Origin: Echria macrotheca
Taxonomy: Eukaryota > Ascomycota > Sordariomycetes > Sordariales > Schizotheciaceae
Assembly (NCBI GenBank): GCA_030411725.1
Contig: MU839827.1
Location: 2,673,027 to 2,737,026, forward strand
Length of the DNA stretch: 64,000 nucleotides
Direction of reading: 5' to 3'
In this document: positions 1 through 12,600 of the stretch, piece after piece
Layout of the letters: each line of letters starts with the position of its first letter
Position numbering within the stretch: the first letter of the stretch is position 1
Translations under genes and position numbers: made by a program
The notes under the pieces: generated by a model
Databases searched by the model: none
Seen by the model: only the letters and a program-made list of their open reading frames with translations
What the model was told of the DNA's origin: nothing

Positions 1-107
1 AGCCCCCACCCCACCCCCCCCCCCCCCCCCCCCCACCCCCCCGCCCCCCGCCCCCCCCCCCCCCCGCGCCCCCCCCCCCGCCCCCCCCCCCCCCCCCCCC
101 CCCCCCC
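1..107. repeat. Near-pure poly-C tract
   Basis: About 105 bases that are almost all C on the plus strand, broken by a few single A and G bases. Unique sequence begins at about 108. On the complementary strand this is a long G-run that could form G-quadruplexes. It is at the very edge of the window, so a sequencing or assembly artefact at a contig end is a real alternative. It does not show a telomere repeat (no TTAGGG/CCCTAA unit). Confidence 0.9.
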
Positions 108-1303
108 GACTGGGCAGACCCGAGAATCGATAACCGTGCCTGAGGCCAAGGCCCTTCTCTCACCCTTGCGGCGATATTGGACGCCAAAAGATGGCAAACA
201 ATGTGAGTGGGAAAAGAGGTATCGTAGGTGAGTCACGTAACGGTGTAAAAACACGCTTTACACGCGCATGTGGGGGATAGACCGGCGGAAGTTAAGCAAA
301 TGCTGCCCTGGTGTCCCCCCTCGAGTGTTTTGTTGCCAGGAAAAATAACGAGATTGAGTAAAGAAGCTGTGCTCAGGTGAGGTATGTCGGTCGCGTCAGG
401 TAGTCGGAAAAGGGTGTACAAAAACTATTACCTTAATACCCACCAGCCTTCGATGGCTACGTATCCAGTAACGTTGAGCGACAATGTGCGGATAGCCTTC
501 TACCGTAACTTTGTACTTGTACCACATTCACCCGCCGTCCCGTCGCCACTCAGACACCCAAGGGGAACCCTCCGTGCCCTCCTTGGTTCTGCCATTCCAG
601 ACCGCCCCTGAGGTTCGCTCGAGTCGGAACCAAAGCGCGAACCATTGTCACCTGCCTATTCGGGACTGTGACGATCTGGAGATCGCACCGCCTCCGTTCC
701 TACCCACCATTCTGCAACCTGCATTTCGTCATCGGCAGGCCTGTGCCGCCTTGTCGGGCCAGCCCGTGCTTATCAAATTCACCAACCTCAGTTCTCCGTT
801 CATACATATTTCCAAGCGGTGAATCGACCGTCAAGTCTTGTTTATATAATTAGGTATATACTCGAGTAGACACAATATTCCTTTCGTTGTCTGCCATGAC
901 CCTGGCAGGTCTCGATGGGATCGGTATTGAAGAGAGATGGAGCTTCTTCTATTCTTTGCGGGGTCCCCGAGTGAGGAAAACCCGAGAAGTGAAAAAGAAG
1001 CTGAAGAATTGAAACAGGGTATCGTGCCACCGGCGAACCGGCCTTGTAACATCAAACAATAAAAGATATCTCAGAAAAAAAAGAAGAGAGAAGCTCCATC
1101 CCTTCCATCCATCCCTCGCATCTCATTCATTCATTAGACCATTCCCAAATCCCAGGGTATGAAAACCCAAACCCCAAAAGCGCCAATTATGCCACCAAGT
1201 CCGTGTTTGCTTTTGGTTGCGTTGCCCAACAAAACCCATCCGTGTAGTCCCTTTTATCCCATATCATTGACAGTATCATCGCACATTTGTTTGTGGGGGG
1301 AAT
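108..1303. other. Intergenic, 3' flank of the zinc-finger gene
   Basis: No supported gene. Short open frames here are unrelated to any family I know and mostly lack ATG starts. The last 200 bases before 1304 hold the likely 3' UTR of the minus-strand zinc-finger gene and a purine-rich run near 1074-1095. Confidence 0.5.
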
Positions 1304-3716
1304 TTATTGCTGCTCCTGCTCCTGCTTTTCTTGCGAGGCGATGGCGCTGAGCTCGTACATCTTCTCCAGGTCTTCTTTCGTAGGGTCGTCCGAGATCCAG
1401 GGGCCCTTCTCTTCGACCGTCGCCTGGTGGAAGCCCACGGCACGCTTCATAGTATTGACGTCGAGATCCGTCACGTATGACTTGCCATCAGGCAGCGTGA
1501 GGCGCACCTCATGCTCGGTCGAGAGCATCATGTCGTCTTTGGCGAGACGCCGTTGGCCGTCGAAGACGGCCATCACTCGCTTCTTCATGTTCATCTGGCC
1601 CTTGTCGAAGCCCCATGAGGAAGGATAGTCGCGTCGGTTCTTGCGCCCCCTGTTCTTGGTCAGGAGAGGCACACCGCCACGCGAGTGGGTAAGCCCGCGA
1701 GACTTTTGGACGCCGTTGGCTGGGTTGCCCTTGTGCTTCTTGGTGGGTGAGGTAGCGGATTTGCGGCCGGTCTTGAAGTCCTCGTCGGCAGCATCGTCCT
1801 CATCCATATCGTCGTACTCGTCCTCCTCGACGCTGGTTGTCATGGTCGTGGTTGTTGGCAGGTGGTTCTTCTCCAGCGTCCTGTGCACATCGGTGTCATT
1901 CTCCACCTCGGCCAACCGTTGGGCGTTGATGGCCTCGGCAGGATCCTCTTGCTGCACGATGCGGAGAACACAGTCGTCCAGATGCTCATAGAAATCTTGC
2001 GCGTTGCTGAATGTCTGCGAACAAGTCGAGCATTTGCCAGTAGCATCGGGAGCATAGCCCGTCAGTTTCTTGCTCGCTGCTCCGCTACCGTTGACGCTGC
2101 CGCCGGCCTTCTTGCGGCTGTTGGGAGGAGTCTGCTCAACCCCGTGCACGGCTGTCAAGTGGCGCTTGAAGACATCTGCGCGGTTGAACGACTTCTCGGC
2201 CGCTGAGCCGGAGCCAGGGCAGAAGCCACACACCATGGTGCCCTTGTAATGCGTGAGAGTATGGCGGTTCTTGTCATACCTGTGGTGTCGCTGGTCAGGG
2301 ATTGCCCAAGACGATGGCCGGATTGGGAGCAACTTACTTTCTCGCGAAGCCCTTGGTGTGGTAATCGCACGTAGCAATTGGGCACTTTTCGGGCCGCTCC
2401 GTCTGGTGCGTCAACATGTGGGCGCGCAGGTCCTTGAAGACCTTTCCGCAGTCGTGGTGGGGACATCGTTGCTTCTCCTTGGACTCGTCACCGCTATATT
2501 GCTGCTCACCCGAGTTGTACGAGTGGAATGAGGCGAGACTTGGCCGCCGTTGTTGCTGGTCGGCCGGGGGAGGCTGGAAGGGCGAGAAGGGCTGGTAGTT
2601 GTTGTTTTGCAGGAACGGCGATGTGTTGCCGGACCGCAATTGCGGGGATGCCGAGAGGGCGGGAGAGGCCGGGTAAGCCGAGTTGGGGGCGGTGTAGTGC
2701 TGGTGCTCGAATCCGGGCATGGCTATTGTCCTTACGTCCGGGTGGATCAGAGAAGGGTCTGCAATGGCGGGTTCTCGGTTAGCACTCTGGAGGTACGGTC
2801 CCGGCGAGGGGATTGACAGAGGAAACCAACACGAAGAATCAAGAGGAGGTACAAAATGCCCGCTTGATTGAGAGAAAAAAGGAGAAACGAGACGAGGAGC
2901 CTTGGACGGCGGTAGCGGGCTCGCATCACCCCGATTGGGGCTGCACCAGGCCGGAAGCTGGGGCGAAGGAAAACACGAAGTAGTAGAAGTGGCGGGCGAT
3001 GCAAAGACAAGACTGGAAGCCATTGAGGACGCCGACGTCGTGGCCGGCGACGGCGTCACCGAGGCCTGCGCCAGGCGCGTGTCGAGAGCCAAGCTCGACG
3101 ACCTTGCGGGGACCACAGTTGAGGCCGCCGACTCGGATGAGGAGACAGAACACATGGACGTCCCGCGAGCGGGCGTCGAGCGCAAGCGAGGAGACAGACG
3201 AGATCTAGGGACCTGTGACAACTCACCAACAAATCCGGGGCCCTTGGCGTGCGTGAACTCAAAGGCCGGGTTGAAGCCGTCGATGGTGCCGGGCGCGAAC
3301 GAGTACTCGGAGCCTGGGAAATAGTCGTTCTGGTCGACGATGCCCGGAGTTACGCCGAGGCCCTGGGGAGCGGCCCACTCGGGGATCGGCGCGAGGTTGC
3401 CGTGGTTGGACAGCGGGGAGCCCATGTTGGAGGACGTGGCGCTGGCGATGCTGAGGTTGGAGGAGGGCACGCGCATGTCGCTGTCGTCGGCGTACAGGCC
3501 CGGCGACGACTTGCTCGGGTAGACGAAGGGCGACTCGGCGTACACGGCGCCGTTGGCGTCGTAGCCCACCGTGGGTGTCCCGTACTCGAGCGACGGCTGC
3601 CGCGGGTACGACACGTACGACTCGGGCGACAGGTCCATCGACGTGTGCGGATACTGCGGCGGTTCTGGGTAGTGCATTCTGTATTCTTCTCTATCGTGGA
3701 TGCCGGCTGCGGCCAT
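1304..3716 (-). CDS. C2H2 zinc-finger transcription factor
   Basis: A nuclear DNA-binding regulator by family; target genes unknown. The ATG at 3716 gives the longest frame; a second in-frame ATG at 3677 has a better A at -3 and may be used instead. A clear 58-bp intron (2337-2280, GTAAGT/CACAG) joins the two parts and splits finger 2. If the rest is read straight through, the protein is 784 residues. Finger 1 is at about 418-437 (C-x4-C, H-x3-H), finger 2 at 445-470, finger 3 at 477-505, and a C2HC-like finger at 543-563. The N-terminal 400 residues are Ser/Pro/Tyr-rich and probably disordered; an acidic patch and basic stretches follow the fingers, and the C-terminus is Glu/Gln-rich. A second possible intron (3226-2759) is stop-free and divisible by three; removing it gives 628 residues. 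It lies beside a 16-kb gene-free upstream region. I do not recognise the specific ortholog. Confidence 0.85.
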
Positions 3717-4628
3717 TGGGGGCTTCGGGAAGGGCTTCGATCGTGGAGCTTCGTGGGACCTTGAAGAGGTGGAGCACCTCGGTGTACAAGGCGTGACTAG
3801 GAGCTCCTGCCTCAAGCTGTGGGTTGCTTGCGCATCAGTCGTTGTTGCCCGCCTTATCTAGGCAGCGCCGTCGCGGCCGCGCACAGTCACTGACCTTTTA
3901 CCAAAACCTCATGCCAACGAATGACTAACAAGTTGGAATTGCGGCAGACGGGCGTGGCAGGCAACGAAGGTTGTGGTGGGGGTTGGTGTAATGGTACTGC
4001 TGTGACGTTGTCCTGGTGCGGAAATGGAACTTTGTCGTCACTAGGTATGCTCTTCTCCTGCTCTTGTCGAGTCTCTGTTGACCTTGTGGGGCTGGTGTTG
4101 AGTGCTGGGGGATATGGAACGAGAGACTATTCTGCTTCGGAGCTCGAGTCGGTGCCCGACTTGGAGATGCAAGCAGACGCGATGCGGGACGCGAGGCAAA
4201 GTCGGCGACGGGACGGAGATGTGTAGCCGTAGATATGGCTGCTTCGGGGTGGGCGTGAGGATTCTATATATCCCCCCCGTGGCCGTCGCGCAGGACCGGG
4301 CCTGGTGGAGGCACGATCTCGTTCTCCTGTAGGGCTCCAGTCCCGGTCAACTGAGGCGTAGACTTGCCTTGCATGGGTTGGTACATCCCAAAGTCGCGAC
4401 AGGGACCGGGGGGTGGGTACCGAGTGACCTGCGGTCCGCGGGAGGTACCTGGTGACTTGTGGCTCCGACCCTTCACTTCTGTCCCTTTGGGACCAGGGCC
4501 GACAGGGGTCGTGGCGGTACGTACAACGCGGTTGGAGCCCTCACGAAAATGAGCCCCCCTCTGCTTGTCCTGGCACACCCGTCCGATTTTTGCGTTGGTG
4601 TGGATGGCCACTGCGACAGGGGTGGGCC

Positions 4629-4760
4629 AGCAACCAGCAAGCAAGCAAGCAACCACCACTGCGCTCCGAGGACCAGGCGGAGACCCTCCTCGTCGTCGAG
4701 GGCGTGGTGCGTGCAGTGCAGCAGCCAGCCAGCCATCCATCCAGCAAGCAAGCAAGCAGA
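4629..4760. repeat. AGCA/CAGC short tandem repeats
   Basis: Two small runs of the tetranucleotide AGCA (near 4636-4652 and 4742-4759), plus a short AGCC/ATCC run between them at about 4721-4740. Simple-sequence repeat in non-coding DNA. Confidence 0.7.
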
Positions 4761-6620
4761 GCGACCTCTCCATGATTCCCATATGTTCCATATGCTCGAC
4801 TGACTGTGCAGCGATGCAAGGTCATCTTTTACACTTGCAATGCAGACAGCCAAGACACAATGACCGTGAGTTGGTGGATTCGAGCCTCAGACCACGGGCT
4901 CCGATTCTTGCTCCTCGGAATGGGGTCTCTTCCCCCACACCGGCCCCCCTCTGGCGGGCTCTACGACAGCGATTTCGATGTTCTGGACCGTGGATTATTG
5001 CACATGGCATTGATGCTCGCTCCACCCCTGCGAGTCCTGTCCTCCCCCCGAGTCTTCGAGGTGTGTGCAACAGGCACGGCCAGAGAGAGACATCAAGAGT
5101 CACTCACCGGCTGTCCTTGTCATCAGTCGTCAGTCAAGCACTGGGTGCTGATGGGCGACTGAGACAAGATGTCGCGCCTCGAGCAGCAGTTGCATCTCCT
5201 GGCACTTGGTCTCCTTTCTCCCACCTGCACCGCATGCAGTAGTCTAGCCCCTGAAAGTGCGGTTTTCTGGCCCATCGCCAGTGCTGTTGTTGCTTCTTCT
5301 TCTTGCCCCTGATTTTTGCAACAACCACTCAGAGGCCACCGGCCTGGCCGCCGCTGTGCCAAGCGCTAACGTTAGTTAGCGATTTCACCTCCTGCGTTGC
5401 TCTGGGCCGCCGGCTCTGACAGTTGTCGGGCTCGTCTCCGACAAGTCGACCTGCTCCGTAGCCTACGGCCGGCCGGTTCACCGCTCACTGCAACCAAAGC
5501 TAGTTACGGAATAGGCCACTAGGAACTGACAGACGTCAGACGTCGACGGTAGGTCCTGCTAATGCTTCTCTAGCGTTGATAGTGGAGGAGGCGCTGCATG
5601 CTGTCTGGCAGTGCCCACTGCAACGTCTGTAGAGTACACTAGGTCCGTCCTTCGTATCTGTATCTCGTCAATTGTATCAGGTGCCCAAGCGCCATGGAGA
5701 TAAACTAGTATAGGAGTATGTCAATGTCCGCGGCCCGTTGGTCGGCTCTGGATAATGGCGGCCGGCTCACAAGGCGGTCTCGCGGGCCAGACACCACATT
5801 GGGACCAAGCCATTGGCAGATTCCCCGCGATGGCGTCCGGCGAGAACCTGTTGCCCACGTCGAGATCAGACACCTTCAGGGCTTTCCCGCACGCTGGGAG
5901 ATCCGTGGCCGCCAGCATCCACGGATCTGGTTGGTCCGGCAGTCTAGAACCCTTCGGGCGCATGGCTGGATGCGTCGGCGATGCAAGCCATTCTACGGAT
6001 TACACTGCACTCCAGATGAAGGTGTCGACGCATCGCCCCCCGCTCCGTAGTCGCGGCGAGTATTGAATGGATGGACAGTCGCGCGACTGTCGATAGTGCC
6101 ATCGCGAAACCTGCCATCTTTCATCTCGTCGAGATATCTTCTCTATTTTTACCCCAACATTGGGTGCAGTGCCCACTGCTGCGCACACCCGACGTCGTGG
6201 AAGATCAGATGTCTGCCGCTGGCAGCGCCCCAAGGTGCGAGCGACAAGAACCCCTGGCGGCGGCGCAACATGTGCTGCTTTCTGCCAGTCCTCCACCAAG
6301 CGACTGCCCGGTGGCTTGCCGTGTTCCCCCTCCTCGCCGTCCTCGGCCAATGAGACGGCGCGGTAGCGAGACCTTCCCCGAAATACACTCTGCACAGCCT
6401 TATCCGAGTCTGCATTGGGACACTCGTCCCTCCTCACAGCAAATCGGTTATCGGTGTGAATCGTGGCTTGGACGTATCATCGGCCCTCTGGGCATCGACA
6501 TCGTGGCACGTCTTGGAAGAGCCAGACGACTTTTGTGATGAAATAAATGAGATCATGATGTAACGCGGGGCTAGTGTATTGAGCCATTGAAGGTTCGGGT
6601 CCATGACGGCTACCTCCCTG

Positions 6621-6645
6621 GGCTGGCACTGGCACTGGCACTGGC
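6621..6645. repeat. GGCACT hexanucleotide repeat
   Basis: About four consecutive copies of CTGGCA/GGCACT in the gene-free region. A short simple repeat. Confidence 0.65.
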
Positions 6646-9600
6646 AACCAACTGGGTACCTACTTGCAGCAGCACCGCAGGCAATGGTCTCGGGCACGAG
6701 CATGAGCAACCCACCCGTCATCATGGAGCGGATTCCTAGGGTTCGGCGCTGTGAATGCGATGTGTCTGTGAAAATGTCAGCATCTCGTTTCCCCAAGACG
6801 GCCAGCCCAAAGCGGAAATGCTCTCTTCTGTGGTCGACTTTCGTCGGGACTTGCGACCTGCACGAGGTCGAAATTGGCGTGTTTGCGCCGGTGGATGGAA
6901 TGTGTCGTGAGGGGAAGCCCTCCCGATCCCAACCGCCACTGGGAGCCGGCGGCGTTCATGTCCCCAACCACGTCGCTTCGTCCATGCCGGCGGCTCCATC
7001 TGGGTCGATCTGGGCGCGTTTTGGCGCACTTCGCGCCAAAAACCGACAAACCCCCCATTCCCATTTGGGCCACTTACAACTTTTAGTTACTGTGTACGTA
7101 CAACCAGCAACCACAAACTCTCGATCAACGATTTGAATCCAACCTCAAAAGTCTTGAGTGGCATCAACCCCGAATACAACCCGGCCGGAAGCACTCGCTG
7201 CCGAGAGTCACAATGGATCCCAGACCATCGTCATCGGGCGTATTTCTGCCAGTCGCCATCTCAAAGTCCAGATGCTCAACCCATCGGCAAAGTCAAGTGC
7301 AACTCTGCGTGGGCCCCCTGGCATGAAGACGAGAATGTGATTGGGCTGGAGACTTTCCCGGGGCCATCCACTCAGAGCAGGGGTGAAGGAGATCATCACC
7401 GCCTTGTGGCCTTGCGGCCTTGTTGGATTGTCGGCCAAGCTTTCGCAGTGCCATGGTACACAAAACAGACAAACCATGAAGTGTAGCAAATTCAACGCCA
7501 GAAATGGTTCGTCTTCGACATGCTTGCTTGCCGTGCGTGCGACGCGACTCAATCCTTCCCCGGTGATCCTAATAAGCCATCACGACCACATTCCGAGTCG
7601 CCCCCATCGAAGACTGGGGCCACCGGCTTCTTCCACGGTGGTCTTGATGAGAAATCTTGACTCGATAATCTCTCCGTGTTGTTGCACCCGCCCATGCTAA
7701 TTACCGCGACACTGATGTTCCAGGGGTTTCAGAGATAACTTTTTTTGCTCCGAAGTCAATCGGCAAGTCTTCCGGGACAGCCCTGCAGGCCGAAAGGGGT
7801 TTTGTTTTCCCAACCGTGCCTGCGATCATGCTCTCAAGGTAACTAGCGGATCACGCACCCAGTGGGAGGCGTGTTGTGTTTCTCTGATGCTCCTGTCTCG
7901 TGCCCCTGTTCTGCCACATCTCGCCCACACGGCCCTCTCAGGGGTAGATCGATGAGCCGTGGGGGAGAGAGATTGCAGACAAAACAAAAAAGAAAGAAAA
8001 CAAAGCACGTGTCGACGCGGTCGGCTCTCAGATCCATCGGCCTGGTTCAACCCCGACTCGAAGGATATGGCCAAACCCGGACTAGCCGTGGCTCAGCAAC
8101 CCATGACGGGCTCGATTGGGGACGTGATTGGTCCCTTTACGCTTAACAGAGGCCACTAAGACAGACGAATGAGGGACCCTTGTCCCCACAGTCGACCTCC
8201 TAGGAAGTGGAGCTCTGGCGACGTGTGGGGAAGACACAGCAAAAATCTAAAATCCAAAAAAAGAAGCGACAGCCTCGCAGGGGAGGCGGTGCAACCCTGG
8301 CTCTGGGACCTGTGGAACTGCCGCCAGACCACTTTCGTGCCGCGACACAGCAACCCTCTCCCGCCGGCCAAGTGAATGATGTGCGGGACTTGTGTCTGGC
8401 TGCTGCCGCGCCGTCCATCTCCCGGAGCGCGGCACGAGTCTTTCTGCTGGCCCTTAGTCAACACACCGCCTCCCGGAAGCGGATATCTCGACCAACAGGA
8501 CAGCCTCGCGATATTAATGAGGTAGGGATGCATCGGTACCAAGACACAGGTCCTCCGGGTTCCTCGCCGTATCCATTGGAGACGGCTCTGCGCCATCCCG
8601 AAGCCCTCCCGCCTCCGTGAACCACACGCATCGGAGGAGACTACCTCTGCCGGCCGGTAAACCGGGCCTTGTTCCTGTGCACGCCCAGCCAGCCTACGAG
8701 ACCGCGCAAATGTTGGGGCACTGATGAGGTAGATACTCGAGTCCAAGGACCGATGTGGTTGCCTTTTCGTGACTCTTGCGGAAGCCTGAATTGCCGGATT
8801 TTGGGGAGGTCGTCATCGTCGTCATCAACGTCGTCAATCAGCGGTATGTATGCAGTCCACGCCACATCGCTGACCGAGTCCCTCCACGCAGACGTCAATC
8901 TCCAATGAAGCAACCGTCGCATGCAGCCACGGTGTCAAAATGTCCATAGGGATGCCTTTTGAGCTGCTGGCCACCCTCGCGGCTGCGTCGTGACTGTCGA
9001 ATCGTGTCATTTCGGAGCCAATCAGTCGCAGTGGGTGTCAAGTCCCCATCGCATCGGGACTCGTTTTGCATGACACAGCGTTTCTTGATGCAGACCGCCT
9101 TCTGCACACAGAGACAAGACAGCAGCGAAATGCTGCCGCCATGGCGCCGTCAGCCCTATAGGGAGCATATCTGCCTGTTGTGTAAATGCCCAGAGGCGAA
9201 CAGCCACCTGGATAAAGTCGGTCGGAACCTCTCAAACCCGGCCGTTGATGTTCATGGCTGGCTGAGAGTCGGTCTCTCGACACCGGTCCACCAGCACGGC
9301 CAATCCCACAGCCCACAGCATCACCATCATCTAGCACTACCACCATCTGCCGAGCTCAGGAGCCGTTTCGTCCCGGCGAATCAACACATCCATGAAGGGA
9401 GAAGTTAGCCGAGTCTGCCTATCGTGACACGTCACGAAGTCGCAATGCCAACGCCGTTGATTCCGAAGCCTAACGATGAATTTTGAAGTCGCGCTTGCTG
9501 GAAACCTGTCCGTGCTTGCAACGGTTTCCACCCCGAAGTCGGGCGGTTGCCTTGCCGTGACTGGCTGGATGTGTTCGTCGCGGTAATTAGAGTAGCGGCC

Positions 9601-12600
9601 GTTAGGCGACCTGGAGGTCCAGGCTTCATGCCATGGGCTTACGGGCCTACGATTGGACCACAGCCGACACGCCGATCTGTCGGAAAAAGGGGAATGGCTT
9701 GTCTTCATGCTCATCCGAAACATCAGAGCCAAGGACTGGCGGATCTTGCCGAGGACTGCAAACCGAGGCGGGTAGTTATTCATCAAAGGCCGTCATTCTG
9801 GCGGCTTCTGAAAAGGCAACATGCCCGATGGAAAGAGATGCAAAGAGTCGCAATTAGTTTTTAACGCCAGAGTTGCGCCACATCAAGATTTTGTCAATCA
9901 GAGCAGGCCGAAGACACCACGTGCGGAGGAACAGATGGCGTCTGCAACGCGCAAAATGTGGATGATAGTAATCGAGATGAAGCCAGGAATCGTGACCCGG
10001 TACAGGAGCTTTGACATCCCGCGCTCCCGCTGCCGCAAAAAATTTCATGGGAACTTTTGCAATATCGCGGACAGGGTTCGCAATTCCGAAGGAACAACAA
10101 GCAATGAGGGTACTAGCCCTATCGGGCTTGATCTTTCAAACACTCAAGCAACAAGCGAGAAGGACTCAACAAATATCGAAACAGCGAATCTGCCTGGTGA
10201 TAAAACAACAATCCTCCGGGGAGCTCAGTTCTGCCTCTGGCTTGCGACAGCGAAATGACTGCGTGTGGCCTTTTGCTTCTGACTCGACAGTTGCGACAAG
10301 TCCCGAAGGGCACAGAGAGATGTGGCTGATGATGCAACGCTGCCCGATCTCTCAAGAAGCGAGCATAGGGCTGAGCCCACATGCACCCACAGAAGTCGCC
10401 GGGCCCGCCAAGGTGGAAGCGGGACCATGTTACAGCAAACTTCTTGGCCAGAGATACATTCACGAACCCCTGCGGTACTTTGCAAAAATGATCTCCGCCA
10501 ATCCATGTCGCTGATTCCTACATATCAACTTAGGCCCCTGCTCTCAGTGGAGAATTGAGGCAGATATCGGCTGCGAAAAATCTCAACTGCACACTTGGTT
10601 TCAACTCGAACTACCGAGAGCTCCCCTTTCCCTCCCCTGCGCCAGGCAATGCAACTGCCTTCCAGCATCACTCGCCAGCAGAGCGAGCCGACTCTGGTTG
10701 CTCGGATGCCGGCCTTCCAGCGGATTTGGGCCAGGCCTGCGGGAGGATGCCCAGACCCTGTCTGGTCGCAACCCAAAATCCATTTCCGGCAATCTGTGCG
10801 ACAGGCAGTGAGCAAACCGACGACGGAACTCTCTGTCTGGCTGCAAAAAGGTGGGAAATGATGGAACAGACAACGCTCTCAAGAGTTGTTCACGTTGTGG
10901 ACTCAGCAAAGCGCCAATTCCCTCGACTTTCTCGGCGAGAAGCCATGTGCAAGGCTTTTCGCATCGGCTGGCGTTCGGAACAAGGCATATCCTCTCCCGG
11001 ACCCGGTAGTTCTCCGCGCCACCGGCAAGCCATCGAACGCCATCTGATCCCCAAGCGGGGTGTCCTGAGAAAGATGGAAGCATTGGCGGAAGAGGATTGG
11101 CTGTCAGCGATTCGTTCCTGGACCAGGATATCCGCCAAGGCGGCCTCGCCGAACATCCAACTGACAACGGCACAATCGGAGAGCCGAGGCGCCTGGTTGG
11201 GAACCCCGCACCGATGCGAACGGCTCGTCCGTCTTCCCCACAAACCGGCCCGGCAGCGTCTGAACTTGACCGAGGGAGACGGCAAAGTCGGCAGAATGCA
11301 ATGTGTGATTCCTCTCGGGCATAGGGCAGTCTTCCATTCCCGGGTGAAATCTGTGAGTGGTCAAACACCGACCTCAATCAAGGGCTCCTTGAGATCAATT
11401 CACTAGAACCCCGGCAAGCCACCGAGCTTCGAGAAGCAACTTCCACTGCAGATGATGGGCTGGATTCCACATGCAAGGTGAGATGCAGGCGGGCACCAAC
11501 GACAACGGGCGACATTTCCCTTTGTGGTCTTGTAGCGGGCTCAGCAGGGAGATACGAGGTGAAGAATTCCAACACGCTATTGACAAGTGTTCAAGCAACA
11601 TTCCATCACATTCAACACTGGCGATTCTGCCTCCCAACCAGAGCCCGGGCCCGGATAAGGCCGCCGCCGGGTGCCTCGTCAGGGCTTCCTCTCCCAACGC
11701 GGGACGAAACTGGCCAGTGACGGCGTCAAGAGACATCGCTTCAAAATCGCAAGGCCGTTTCTCACCAACGTTCACCAATCCACCGGTCGTATTGGAAGCG
11801 CCACAGCTAAGCGCAAACATTTCTCCGCAAGCAGAGCCGCAGCGCTCCGTGCACAAAACCAACTCCTTCTCTTGATAATAGGGGTCCGAGATCCAGAATG
11901 CAAACCGCTGGCCGTGTCGGGGGGGCCACTTGTTGAAACGGGTCGGGCTTGGTCAAAAGAGGAAAAAGTAAACGAGAAAACAGTTCAGTTGCCCCACACT
12001 TCTCTAGGACCGATGAGGAATGGTCTTATGGGCACGGACCAGGGCGGGAAAAGCCCCTAACCCCTTGTCCTTAACAGCATCCGCTAACTTTTATCGGGAA
12101 GTGCCCACTAACAGGACAGACCTGTGGGCTTCTGGGCAGTTCTCACGAAAACAGCAGACCGCTCGCTATATCGCCTCGGCTCGGATGGAGCAAAGGGCTA
12201 CAAAGGAGTGACAGCTCCGGGTCCAAGAGCCAGTGGAGATGCAGACTTTGCAAGTTGGGTCCCGAGCCTGGAAGTTGAGCTTTGTTCTAAGTTTAGGAGC
12301 TACCCCGGCGGAGCAGCTTAATTTCCAATTCCGAAGATTCGCAGCCCATACAATCCCCAGACGGCACACAACATATTGGTAGGGCAGCTCAATAAATTTC
12401 CACGCTATACGTGACATCGACCATGGCAACCCGGCTTGCGGTCCTCTTGTCAATCGCGACGCAAGCCGCGTGCCGTAATTTTAAGCCGCACCTGGGCCCT
12501 TGGTAGTTTGAAGCATCAGCGACGGGTATCACCAGGGTTGCTTGTTGCGCGGAAGAATCCGTGAATGTATCTTCGACTTGGAAATTGGACACGCCTACCC

